Of a DNA stretch of 64,000 nt, positions 26,032 to 38,638 are shown piece after piece. This DNA comes from Niebla homalea (taxonomy: Eukaryota; Ascomycota; Lecanoromycetes; Lecanorales; Ramalinaceae): NCBI GenBank assembly GCA_019925105.1, contig JAHGAU010000010.1, positions 1,054,001 through 1,118,000 on the forward strand. Reading direction: 5' to 3'. A program made the translations under genes and the position numbers. A model generated the notes under the pieces. That model searched no databases. It saw only the letters and a list, made by a program, of their open reading frames with translations, and had not been told where the DNA came from. The stretch's first letter is position 1, and each line of letters starts with the position of its first letter.

Positions 26032-26205
26032 TATAATAAACGCAATATATATATAAGTAATAAGTATATTCTATTTAATTAATAAATCTTTATTAAGGAT
26101 ATTATATATAAATATAGGACAATATCCTATCCCTACTGTCCTATTCCTAGTGTCCTACTATCCCTAGTGTCCTATGCTCATGAGTATGTATGCCTGTCCG
26201 TCACA
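26032..26205 (-). repeat. Right (5') LTR of E3
   Basis: 174 bp. The outer half (about 26130-26205), with repeated AGTGTCCTA/TCCCTA motifs, is nearly RIP-free; the inner half is heavily mutated. It is the reverse of the solo LTR at 57982-58155. Just inside on the minus strand, ATAATAACAATAATTAA is the likely RIP-altered primer-binding site. Confidence 0.85.
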
Positions 26206-26618
26206 TATTTTATTAATTTAATTAATAATAATTTTACTTAACTATTAACCTTAAATTTTATATTATCAAAGAGTAAGAATACTTATTTAAAGAACTTATT
26301 GGTAACGGTAAAAAGTATATTATAATCGTATTAATTTAATAAAGTAATAATAAAATTTATATAAATTATATAGAAAATAATTAACGGGCTTAAAATTAAT
26401 TAAAGCGATTTATAAAATATATATTTCTTAATTTAATTTAAGTTATACTTAAGGTAATACGTAATACATTTTTATAGTTATTTACTTAACTTAAGTAAAT
26501 ATATTAATTTTATTAATTTATTATAAAATCGGTTAAAGCTATTATATAATAAATTATTATATATTTATTAAAAGATTATTTTTTTTAAGTTTATTAAATA
26601 TATATAATAATAATAAAG

Positions 26619-26691
26619 GAGGCAAAGACGATCATCCTCAAGAAGCCTGCTAAGAGGAGGCAAAGACGATCATCCTTAAGAAGCCTGCTAA
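26619..26691 (+). repeat. Tandem duplication (~36 bp x 2) at the 5' junction of LINE A
   Basis: GAGGCAAAGACGATCATCCT and the 15 bases after it occur twice in a row (26619-26653, 26655-26690), differing by one CA/TA change. LINE B has only one copy, so the duplication arose on or after insertion. Confidence 0.88.
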
Positions 26692-26826
26692 GCCGGATTA
26701 CTCGGAGGTAAAGTCTTACAGACCCATTACACTCCTATATACGCTGGGGAAGGCCTTAAAGACGGTAGTAGCGAGGATCCTTAACGACTATATAGAGAAT
26801 TACGGACTTCTCCCTAACCAATAAAT
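26689..26826 (+). pseudogene. Reverse transcriptase fragment of LINE A (RIP-spared segment)
   Basis: Reads ILKKPAKPDYSEVKSYRPI, then LGKALKTVVARILNDYIE and YGLLPNQ, followed by TAA where C to T probably destroyed Gln. This is the N-terminal part of the reverse transcriptase of Jockey/Tad1-clade LINEs (SYRPI and the following helices). Downstream, the catalytic region is present only as RIP-decayed DNA. It is the best preserved coding piece of any LINE here and fixes orientation and family. Confidence 0.8.
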
Positions 26827-29689
26827 AGGAATAAAAAGAAATTAATTAATAGAAATAGCCCTTAAAGGATTAATTAACGGCGTATATATAGTATAAAGTT
26901 ACGGGAAGAAATATATTATAAATCTTTTTTCTCTTAATATTATAAATACTTTTAATAAAATAAATTACCAAAAGTTACTATATAACTTAAAGAAAAAAAG
27001 GATATTATCTTTCTTAATTAAATAAATAAAAAGTTTCTTAAATAACTGAATTATATCGATTAACTTAAGATAAAAAATAAGCTTAATAAAGCCCACTATA
27101 ATAAAGATTCTTTAAGGATTGTTTATTTCTTTTATACTGTTTTTATTCTTTAACGGTTTATTAATTAAAAAGCTTATTAAGTTAAAATAAAAGGTTTAAG
27201 TTAAAAACTTTATTAATAATATTTACCTTTTAATTTATAATATTTTTATATATATAAATTATTTAGAATTAAAATAAGCCTATAAAGTCTATTTTTAATA
27301 AATAAAAACTTATAAGGCTTAATTTACGCCGTATAAGTATAAACTTATTTATATAATTAAAAGTTTAAGGTTATACGATATAATAATTATAATAAATTTA
27401 AATAAAGTTATAATAAAGCCGGATACCAATATTAAAGTCCTTAACTTTTAAATAAATAAAAAGCTTAATTAAAAGGATTATATAAGAAAGGTTTAAAAGA
27501 AAATAACTTTATAGGAAAAAGGCTTTATTTATTTCGTTATATTAATATAAAAAATTACGTTATAGAAAACCCGGACTATTTATTAAGTTATAATAAAGTT
27601 AATTATAATATACGTTACGGTTATTTAATATATACTTAAAAGTATTTTAAGATATAAGAAAAAGCTTATTTAAATATTATAAAAAGTCTAGAATTAATAT
27701 TTAAAAATAATTAATAATACCTATAAAATAACCTTTATCCCGGTATTAAAGTTTAAAATTTTTATACCGTTAATTAAGGTTTTATTAAATTAAATAATTA
27801 CTTAAATAAGATTAAAGAAATATATATATTTAATTACGATAATAGGAAATAAACGGATCCGCTAGAATCTTAATAAGCTTAAAGTTAAAGGGAATAAATT
27901 AAATATATTTATTTCTCCTTTTATTAAAATAAAATAAAAATAAATTAAGAAGGAGGTTAATTTTACCGGTATTCCGGAAGTTAATTTAAGCGGGTATAAA
28001 CTCCCGTTAAATGTAAAAAAGATTAAAATTAAACAGATTTAAAAAATAAAAGTTATAACGATTACCTTATAAATTATAATAAAGTAAATTAAGCGTTAAT
28101 AAAGGTATAAGGACTTTATACTTTAAGGTTATTATTATTTAGTTCTTAACGATAAAAAGATTATTAATAAGTATCTTTATCGTTATAATATTATAAGGAA
28201 AGGTAATAACGTATTAATAATTTAACTCCGGACGGGTAAAAACGGTTTAACTTATTTCCTATTTACTATATATATTAAGGGTCGGATAAACGCCGGATAT
28301 AAATACGGATAAAGGAAGTAAAACGCTATATATATCTTTATTTCTTATTTTTTATTTATAAAGGTTAAATTAAAATTTATCGTAAAAGTTAATACTTATA
28401 ATTACCGTTAAATATTATTTATATAACGAAATATCCGGATAATTATTAAGTTTATAATATTTACCGGATTATTATTATAATTTAACCTTATTATAGAAAT
28501 AAACGAAGTTACCGAAAACCTTATAAAAAAAACCCGTTATCGGTTAAGGAAGAAAAAGAGGAACGGAAACCGGTTATATTAATTATATAAACCGGAAAGT
28601 ATCTTTTATAATTATAAGGATATAATAATAAACGTTTATTAAAAGTTTTTAAAAGAGTTAATAACGATAATAATATAAAAAGGGTATATATTAAGCGTAT
28701 AAATATTAATAATAATATTTAAAAATATTATATAAGATTAAGGCAATATAAATATATAAAGGAACGGAAAAATAATAAGCTTAAGGATAACTTTTATAAG
28801 GATACGGTTATAATATTATATATTTTCTTAAGGAAGTTAAAATATAAGAAATATATAAATAAATTATTATTCTTTAAATAACCGTTAATATCTTTTACCT
28901 TAAAGAATAAAAAGTAAAGGTTTAATAAACGCCGGTTTTTACTTTAATGTTATAAGTATCAGGTTTTTACGGTTACCAATAAGGCCAAAAGGCCGCGTAT
29001 TAAGGAACGCCGGAATTAGCTTAGCTAGACCCGTAGTATAAATCAATCAATCAATCAATCAATAATAATAATAAATAATTAACGGATTTTAAATTATAAA
29101 TGAAACCGTTTTTTAATATAAAGTATAATTTAATTTTTATATCTTATAAATTTAATTCTTCTTTAATTATTAAAACTTTTTATAATTTTATTTATAATTT
29201 TATTTTTTATATATATTTTTTTAATTTACTTTCTAAATTTATTTAAAATATAAATATAATAAAGAACAATTAATTTATTATTATTTACGTTATCGAGAAT
29301 TCCGATTTTTATAAATAAAGTTTACGTATTATTAATTAATTATAAAAAAAATATCGGGAACGGTATTTATTAAATCCGATTTATAACGTAATAAAATATT
29401 AAATATTAATAAATATTATAATATATAAATTAAATAAAAATTAAGCTTATTAATTATAAAGGTTTTTAAATTTATTTATTTAAAGATATTAATAATTATA
29501 TTATAATTTATAAAGATTATATAATTAAGTTTATAATAATTTATTTTAATTAAATATTTAATTTTACGTATAATTTAAATTATACCCATAATCTTTAACT
29601 CTATAAACCAATAATTTTTCTTAATTATATTTAAGCTTTTATTAAAAAATATTATTAATTATACTTTATTATATATAATTTTTAATAAA

Positions 29690-30720
29690 TTATTAATCTT
29701 TATAATATTATAAAATAACGGGTTATCCTTAATATAATATATTATAACCGTAATATTTAATTCCTTTAATATATCGATATTAATAAATAAGGGTCGATTA
29801 GGATTATAATATATAAAAAATAATATTTCTAAAAATACGTTTTTTAAATCCTTAAAAATACGGGTTTTTTCTTAAATAAATATAAACTTAATCCGAGATA
29901 TCCTTTATTTATGGCGTAAACCGGTATATTTTAAATTTATTTTTTTTAAAATCTATAATAAAAAAGGTTTTATATACTTAAAGCGGAATAATATATTAAG
30001 TATAATTTTTTATTTTAATATTTAATTAATTTATAAGATTAAAGAAGACTTTAAGGTTTCTTAATAAATTAAGAAATTTAAAATTTTATATAATTTTAAT
30101 TTTATTATTAAATATAAATATCCTTAAAGAATTAACTTATTAATTTAAGAACTTAATTGTTAGGACATAAGCATGTGTACATAGCATAGTTAATGTTTTG
30201 TCCTTTGTCCTTGGTAGGGATAGGACGCTGTCCTTTGTGTAGGACAGCTCATTTTGTAGATAGCATGGTCTTCACTGAAGACACCTACTCCATGAACTTA
30301 CATTACTCATACACTTACTGTGACCCCCACATTAATTATAAAATAGCCAATAAATAATTTTATTAATGAAAGGTTTATATATTTATCTTTAAGAATTTAA
30401 AAGACTTAACGTAAATAAAAAATATATTACTTTAATAAATAATTAAAAATAATTATATTATTTATAAATATTGACGTAAAATTTTATATTAAATATAATA
30501 TATTATTTATTTATCTTTATATATATAAAGGATTACCTTTAAAATTTATTAATATAACTAAAAATTCCTTTTAATTTTTATAAGAGATAATATAAAGTTT
30601 ATATTAATCGGATTTATATATAAGAAATTAATAGAAATATCCGTAAGTATTAATTATAATAATATATTTATAACCTATAATTAAAGAAATTATTTCTTAC
30701 TATAATAATAATAAATATAA
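29690..30720 (-). pseudogene. E1 pol relic: reverse transcriptase to RNase H
   Basis: Colinear with E2 pol at 53280-54135 and read in the same way on the minus strand. The RT part lies at about 30720-30340 and the RNase H-type part at about 29890-29690. Stops are frequent and of TAA/TAG type. The solo LTR at 30158-30331 interrupts it. Confidence 0.6.
30158..30331. mobile_element. Solo LTR (174 bp) in E1
   Basis: TGTTAGGACATAAGC...CCCCCACA, with 5-bp duplication TTAAT at 30153-30157 and 30332-30336; the homologous stretch in E2 lacks it. Composition is nearly normal, with almost no RIP, and it contains AGGACGCTGTCCT-type palindromic motifs. No internal sequence remains, as expected after LTR-LTR recombination. 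Confidence 0.88.
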
Positions 30721-31605
30721 ATCGGAAATCGTAATTTTATTAAGTAATTAAATATTAATTATAATATAATCTTTACGTCCGTTTAAGGTATTACGTTAAA
30801 CGATAAAAGTAAAATATAAAAATTCTATAAGTTATATAAATTAATATAGCTTATTTTTATTATATGTTTTATTTAAAGTTTAATTTATAATTTTTTAATT
30901 TTTACGCTTAATATTATATATTCTCTTAAGTTTAATAATTATATTAATTTAAAAGTTAATAAATATATATTAATCTTCTAAAATATTAATTATAATATTA
31001 TTATCTTTAAAAATATTATTAAATTCTTTAATAATATTATATAATTAAATTTACGTATCTTTTCTATATATATAAATTTTAATACCGTTAAGTAAAACCT
31101 ATTCTTTACGGTTATTAATTTATAATAACCGATTTAAGTAAGTCTTTAAATAACTAAAAGTTATAAAAATTATTCAGGAAAATATAAAAATTAATATTAT
31201 TATTATAATAGCTTTATAAATTTATAATTTAAATTTTTAAGTTCTTTATTTATAAGTAATAAATAATATTAATAAACTTAAGATTATTATATAATAAAAT
31301 TATAAGGATAAATTATATAAAATTCCAAGTTTTACCTTACGTAATAAGTTGATTTTTTAATTAATATCGTTTTTAATTTGGACGACCGATATTTTTAAGT
31401 TAATAATATACGTAAATACGCCATTTCGGAATTTAAAATTATAAAATAATATTAACTACGGTTTAAAGATAAAATCCCAGGACTTTAGTAATTCTTTTAA
31501 AGTCCCTTTTTTCTAATATATAATTAATATTTATACCGTATTATAAGTTAAGACCCAAGTTTATTACTTCGTATGAACTATACGTTATAATTATATTATT
31601 TCCTT

Positions 31606-34600
31606 GATATATAATTATAGATAGGATGGCGACGAACAAAGGGACCCCAGAGGTCCAAAACGATACGTATATATATAGCTCTCGTAATAATAAAGGAAAT
31701 ATATTAAACGCGATAAAAGGAAGTAATATAATAATTAAGAATAAAATGGTAAATAAGTAAGTAACTTATATTAATAGAAACGGCAATAACGTATATAAGT
31801 AATATAATAATAATAAGCCGGATAACGCTTAAAATAAATAAAGGAATTAAAATTACTAAAATACGTATATTAAAGCGTATAAAATATATAATAATAATAC
31901 GGAAATAATAAGTAAATAAAAGGGTAGGAAGGCCAGTACGGTATTAATAATAAAGGGTACGGGCGGAAAAAAAAGGTAAAAAGACCGTAATAAAAGTATT
32001 ATTAAGGATATATAAAAGGAAATAAAATTAATAAAGAAAATAAGACCTTAAAGGATTAATAATAAAAGGTAAAGATAATATATCGTCCGGTAAATAAAGG
32101 CGAAAAAATAATAAAGGAAATAATAAAAACCTTAAAAGGACTTTTTACGGTAAAATGGAAGGATATTATATTAAAAATTTAATTAATACTATAGATTAAA
32201 TTAAAAAGCGTAAAAAACTTCTATATAAAGATAAAGGTAAAATTAAGGGAAACGGAACGTTTACGGAGCTTTTAAAGGGCGGAAGTAAAAACGTTAATAA
32301 AGGGTAAAGACGGCGGCTTAAAGTTAAGGGTATAAAATAAGGGTACAATAATAATAGCCCTTTAAGTAAAAAAGAATTAAGCGATAAGGATAATAAAGGG
32401 GGTACCCGCGGTAAAGAATAAGGGGATTACGGAAGAAAAAAAAGCCATATTAAGGAAAGCGAGGATAATAACGGTCCGCTTATTTAATAATAAGGAAAGA
32501 AACGTAATTACGGAAGTAAACCCGTTATAATTAATAAAAGCTTTTAAAATAATAATAGAATTATTAATAAAATAAATTATCGCGGTATATAAGCTATAAA
32601 GTAAAGATATTTTCCTTAATATAATATTTTTAAAAATAATAAAAAGCTTAAAGAAGTTTATAACTTAAATTAATAAAAATGAATATAAATTAATTACGGT
32701 TTTAAGGTAATCGTTAACCGTTATAGTGGATAAGATATATTTATTATATTTTATAAAAATTAAAAAAGAAATTATATTAAAAAATAAAAAAAATTAAAAT
32801 ATAGTTCTTTACTTAAGGCTTAAGATTATTAATTATAAGTTTCCTTTAATAATAAAAAGACTTAACTCCTTAAAACGTATAAAGAAATACTTTACCATTA
32901 TATTAAATATAACGTTAATAAAGATATATAATAACGTTTTAAATAAAAAGATTATTAAAGGGGGATTTCTTAAGATAACTTAATTATAAAATAAAACGGC
33001 GGATATTTATTAATATTTTAAATATTAAAATTATAAATATATTATTGTAAAATATTTTAATATTATAAAATATATAATTTACGTTAAAGGTTATAATATT
33101 TATAAGTATATAAAATTAATAATTAAAAGACTTATAAAGAAGACGCTTAAATATATTATATATAATAAGGAGGAATATCCGGTATAAGATTTTAAATATA
33201 TAATAAAAATTAAAAAAATTAAATATAAAAAAACCTGGATAACTATAAAAATCTAACGATATAATACGTATAGAATTATTTTAACGGGTTAATTAAAGGT
33301 AATTTTAAAACGTAAACTTAATTAATTAAATAATAAAAGGTAAATAATAATAACGGATAAAGTAAAGAAAAAGAAACTCCTTATAATTTTAATTTTAAAG
33401 GTTAACCGTTTTACGTCTTTAATAATAATTAAGAAAATATTAAACTTAAAAATATTTAACATTAATAAGAAATCCGTAATTTAAATAAATATAAATAAAG
33501 GAGCCTTTATAAAGGTTAATATATAATATATTAACGTTTTTAAGAATAATATAATATAACGTTTATAATAAAAAAATTAAAATAATAATACCGATATTTA
33601 AATTTAAAGAAATTAAGGACGTTAATGTTATAATAATATAAAAATTACTATATAGTTTATGTATATATTTATTTATTAATTTAAAAAAGGGGTTTTATTT
33701 AACCTTTAAAGGGGATAAGATAATTAAAATATACTTCTTTATAAATAAGCGGCTTAATATAAATAATTAAAATATTATTTATTACGGTAAAAACCTTTAT
33801 ATATTCCGTATTATAAAAAAAGGGGACTTAAAGGACGACCTTAATATTTATAATATATATAATCCGTTATTGATTAATAAAGAAAAATTATTTATAATAC
33901 CGTTACTTAAAGAAATCTTAATTATTTTAAGTAAATATATATTATTTAAAAACTTTAATTTATATTACTATATATAGAATAAAAAAATGTATATAATAAA
34001 TTATATTAAATTAAATATTTTATTAATAATTATTACTTAAGTTAATTTTTTATTATTAATATTATAAAAAACTATTATATAGGAAAGTTATAAATTTAAA
34101 ATAATAATTAATTTAACCTTTAATATGGAAAAAATTGCCAGCGTAATTATAATATATAGGCTATAAAAGGACTTAAAATATAACTCAGATTATATACCGA
34201 TATATATAACTTTAAATTAAACCGTCAATATAACCTTATTATTACCGGTAAGGAAGGTATAAAAAATAATTAAGGAGATAGAGGTTTATATAAAAACGGA
34301 GGAAACGGTAATATAATTTACGGACCTCCCTTAATTAAATAATAAAGATCGGATTAACCTTTTTATAAAGTAAATCATAAAAATATTAAACGAAATAATT
34401 AATAAAATAATCTTAATAATAAAACCTTTTTAAAAAGCTAAAACCTATTAAAATAAAGGATATATAACCATAATTATAAAAATGAAAAGGTTAATAAAAT
34501 AGGTTTTTAAATATAAAAATTAAGAAATATTTAATTAATTAAGGGTTTTTTTTAAAAAAAAGGAGAAGATTATTAAGAAAATTAAGTAAATATACTTTTA

Positions 34601-37600
34601 ATTTATAATATATAATTTAATAATTTTACTTTATAATATTTAAAAGTTAATAAAATATAATAAAGAATAAAATAAAAAATTAAAACTTATCCTTAAATTC
34701 CCGCCTTTTAAAAGATCCGATAATATATTAATTAATATCTTTAACGGTAAGATTAAGGCCCTTAAAGGAATATTTTTCCCCTTTCCGTTAAAAGTTAATT
34801 TAAACGATATTAACGGCGTTATATATCCTGATTTTATATTAATAAATAAAGTAATAATATAAGATATAATAATTAAAATAATAAATAAATTAAAGAAGGA
34901 TAAAGCCCCGGGATTGAATAAAATCCTTAATAAATTCTTATTAATAATAATATTACCGTTTAAGAAAATCTTTATTTATTTCTTTTAAATATATTTTAAC
35001 GTTAATTATTATTTATATAAATTTAAGGAAATAAAGATAATTATCTTTAAGAAGCTTATTAAGCCGGATTATTTTAAAATAAAATCTTATAAACTTATTA
35101 TATTCCTTTGTATATTAAAGAAGACCTTAAAAATAATAATAATAAAAATCCTTAACGATTTGTTAGGGAAAAAGACGAAGTGCAGGTATTAAGGGTGGAG
35201 TGGTAACTGCCTGGATTGCAACTATGAACGGTATTGCTAATTATATGGGTACGTATGCCAAGCATCCTTGCCTTAGGCCCTTACGTTATGCCTATCTTGG
35301 TATTTGTACTGCTTATACGTAATAAATACCCATAAAAAACAAAAAGCCGACGCCCACGTCGGATTATCCATTATAAAATACCATAAATATTAATTAACTC
35401 GGTGGTAAAAATGACTAAAAGCAAGCCCTGAGTATATGAATAATATTATTTAAATATATAGTTATTAATAAGTAAAATAGGGTAAACGGTAATATTAACG
35501 AGAACTGAACGGGCCCGTAACCCGGGAAATAGTCATGGATTAAGCGATTAGATTTAAGCTAAATCGTTTAAAAACGAGATGTCCGTGGTTTTGCCGAAGG
35601 AGTATACGTTTTAGTCCTTGCCCTTACTTTTGTTAATTAACTAATTAAGCCGTAAGTATTATACGCTGTGGACTAAGTAATAATACGGTTATAATTACAG
35701 TTATAATGGTATATACTCCTTATATAACCTTTATGCTGACCGTAAAGTATATAGGTATAATAAGGTCTTTATATTAACCCTATAACATATTATTTTTTAA
35801 AGCCTTTATACCGACCCTATAGCGTATAATTTTAAAGTATCCTTCTTTGCCCGTTATACTTAATTTACGTCTTTATTGACCTTTAAATATAAAGTCTTTA
35901 TTACTCGTTATAAGTATTATATCCGGAGGTGGGTTAATGGCTCGATTACCGTATCCACGGGTCTTCAAAAATAAAGAGCCGCTATTAAAAGGAGAGCGTA
36001 TTATTTATTAGTTTATTATGTTAGGTATAATTACGGTTTATTAAGCTAAAAGGTGCCGGGAGGTCGTAGTTTATAAAGCTAGGTACTCTGCGTACCACAG
36101 TCTACCGGTATCGGTGATAATAGTCGGTAAGGATATGTCCATGGTCCCTCTTATATATAACGATATAAGTAGAATCGGAACTTAACTATTGCTATTATTT
36201 ATCAGGGAAAAAGACGAAGTGCAGGTATTAAGGGTGGAGTGGTAACTACTTAGATTGTAACTATGAACGGTGTTGCTAATTATATGGGTACGTATGCCAA
36301 GCATCCTTGCCCTAGGCCCTTGCGCTATGCCTATCTTGGTATCTGTACTGCTTGCACGTAACACGATTATATAGAAAATTACGGACTTCTCCCCGATTAA
36401 TAAATAAAAGTAAAAAGAAATTAATTAATAAAAATAGCCCTTAAAGGATTAATTAACGGTATATATACGGTATAAAGTTACGGGAAAAAGTATATTATAA
36501 GTTTTCTTTCTTTTAATATTATAAATATTTTTAATAAAGTAACTTATTAAAAATTATTATATAACTTAAGGAAGAAAAGGATATTATCCTTCTTAATTAA
36601 GTAAATAAAGAGTTTCTTAAGTAATTAAGCCACATTAATAAACTTAAGATTAAAAATAAGCCTAATAAAGTCCGTTATAACGGAGATTCCTTAAGGATCG
36701 TTTATTTCTTTTATATTATTTTTATTTTTGAATAATTTATTAATTAAAAAGCTTATTAAGTTAAAATAGAAAATTTAAATTAAAAGCTTTATTAACGATA
36801 TTTACCTTTTAACTTATAGTATTTCTATATATATAAATTATTTGGAATTAAAATAGGTTTATAAAGTTTATTTTTAATAAATAAAAACCTATAAAACTTA
36901 ATTTATATCGTATAAATATAAATTTATTTATATAATTAAAAGCCCGAAGTTATATAATATAATAACTATAGTAAACTTAAGTAAAATTACGGTAAAGCCG
37001 GATATTAATATTAAAGTCTTTAACCTTTAAGTAAATAAAAAGTTAAATTAAAAGGATTATATAAAAAAGGTTTAAAAGAAAATAACTTTATAAAAAAAGG
37101 GCTTTACTTATTTTATTATATCGATATAAAAAGTTATATTATAAAAAGCCCGGATTATTTGTTAAGCTATAATAAAATTAACTATAATGTATATTATAAT
37201 TATTTAATATATACTTAAAAGTACTCCGTGATATAAGAAAAAGTTTATTTAAATATTATAGAAAGTCCAGAATTAATATTTAAGAATAGTTAATAATATT
37301 TATAAAGTAACTTTTATCCTGGTATTAAAGTTTATGGTTCTTATACCGTTAATTAAGGTTTTACTGGATTAAATAATCGTTTAAATAAAGTGAAAAAAAT
37401 ATATATACTTAATTACGATAATAAAAAACAGGCGGATCCGTTAGAATCTTAATAAACCTTAAATTAAAGGGAGTAAATTAAGGATACCTATCCTTTCTTT
37501 TATTAAGATAAAATAAGAATAAGTTAAAAGGGAAGTTAATTTTACCGGTATTTTAAAGGTTAATTTAAATATATATAAACTCCCGTTAAACGTAAAAAAA

Positions 37601-38638
37601 ATTAAGATTAAAAGGATTTAAAAAGTAAAAATTATAATAGTTATTTTATAAGTTATAATAAAGTAAATTAAACGTTAACGGAAATATAAAAACTTTATAT
37701 TTTAAAATTATTATTACTTAACTTTTAACGATAAAAAAATTATTAATAAGTATTTCCGTTAATATAATATTATAAAAAAAGGTAATAACGTATTAACGAT
37801 TTAACTTTAAATAGATAAAAACAGTTTAATTTACTTCTTATTTACTATATATATTAAAGGTCGGATAAATATTAAATATAAATATAAATAGAAAAAATAA
37901 GATATTATATATATTTTTATTTTTTATTTTTTATCTATAGAAGTTAAATTAAAATTTATTGTAAAAATTAATACTTATAATTATTATTAAATATTATTTA
38001 TAAAGTAAAATATCTAAGTAATTATTAAATTTATAATATTTACCGGATTATTATTATAGTTTAATTTTATTATAAAGATAAATGAAATTATTAAAGACTT
38101 TACGGAGAAAATCCGTTACCGGTTAAAAAAGAAAAAAAGAAGTAAAAACCAGTTACGTTAATTATATAAACCGGAAAATATTTTCTATAACCGTAGAAAT
38201 ATAATAATAAACGTTTATTAAAAGTTTTTAAAAAAGTTTATAATAATAATAATATAAGAAAAATATATATTAAGCACGTAAATATTAATAAAAATATTTA
38301 AAGGCGTTACGTAAGGTTAAAATAATATAAATATATTAAGGAGTAAAAGAGTAATAAGTTTAAAAATAGCTTTTATAAGGATATAATTATAATATTATAA
38401 ATTTTCTTAAGGGAATTAAAATATAAGAAATATATAAATAAATTACCACTTTTTAAACGGCCGTTAATATCCTTTACCTTAAAGGATAAAGGGTAAAGGC
38501 TTAATAAACGCCGGTTTTTACTTTAACGTTATAAGTATCAGGTTTTTACGGTTATTAATAAGGCTAAAAGGCTACGTATTAAAAAACGCTGGAATTAGCT
38601 TAACTAGATCCGTAGTATAAATCAATTAATCAATCAAT
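31606..38638 (+). mobile_element. LINE B: full-length Tad1-like LINE in E1, carrying a miniature LTR element
   Basis: Flanked by 11-bp repeats ATTATTTCCTT and ATTACTTCCTT (31595-31605, 38639-38649). ORF1 opens at ATG 31626 (MATNKGTPEVQND) and soon meets RIP stops. The RT segment at about 35010-35160 resumes at 36369 after the insert. The (AATC)n tail lies at 38621-38638. Without insert and duplication the length is about 5,825 bp. ORF2 is fully decayed. Confidence 0.87.
35161..36363 (-). mobile_element. Miniature LTR element (TRIM-like), 1.2 kb, in LINE B
   Basis: Two 164-bp LTRs (35161-35324 and 36200-36363) beginning TGTTAGGG / RIP-altered TATCAGGG and ending TAACA/TAATA. Exact 5-bp duplication CGATT at 35156-35160 and 36364-36368. 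Only about 875 bp lie between the LTRs and I find no gag or pol pattern in any frame. The minus-strand sequence just inside the right LTR (AATAATAGCAATAGTTAAG) resembles the equivalent site of E3, which suggests minus orientation and a shared primer-binding site. A minus frame at 36182-36364 lies in the LTR and is not a gene. Confidence 0.85.

Larger units (their letters stand above)
11038..26205 (-). mobile_element. E3: Ty3/gypsy LTR retrotransposon inside E1, itself holding LINE C and LINE D
   Basis: The 174-bp LTRs at 11038-11211 and 26032-26205 are flanked by TATTT (11033-11037 and 26206-26210). The uninterrupted E2 sequence shows the empty site. A polypurine tract on the minus strand (GGGGGG at about 11214-11219) next to the left LTR sets the orientation: 5' LTR on the right. 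Own length is about 9.0 kb without the LINEs. The integrase C-terminal region at 13680-13870 is recognisable; everything else is RIP-decayed. Confidence 0.85.
26617..29062 (+). mobile_element. LINE A: 5'-truncated Tad1-like LINE (2.45 kb) in E1
   Basis: Begins inside the reverse transcriptase domain and runs to the (AATC)n tail at 29041-29062. The surrounding E1 sequence resumes with the same AATAATAATAA run found before the insertion. The first 200 bp are almost unmutated and read as reverse transcriptase; from about 26820 on the copy is RIP-saturated. The C-terminal reading (VTNKAKRPRIKERRN) directly precedes the tail. Confidence 0.85.

Noticed and set aside
29041..29062. Short tandem AATC/GATT arrays as microsatellites or telomere-like repeats
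   Set aside because: They occur exactly at the 3' ends of the four LINE copies (11751, 15332, 29041, 38621) and are the LINE tails.
36182..36364. 60-codon minus-strand frame
   Set aside because: It coincides with the right LTR of the miniature element, which is spared from RIP and therefore open by chance.
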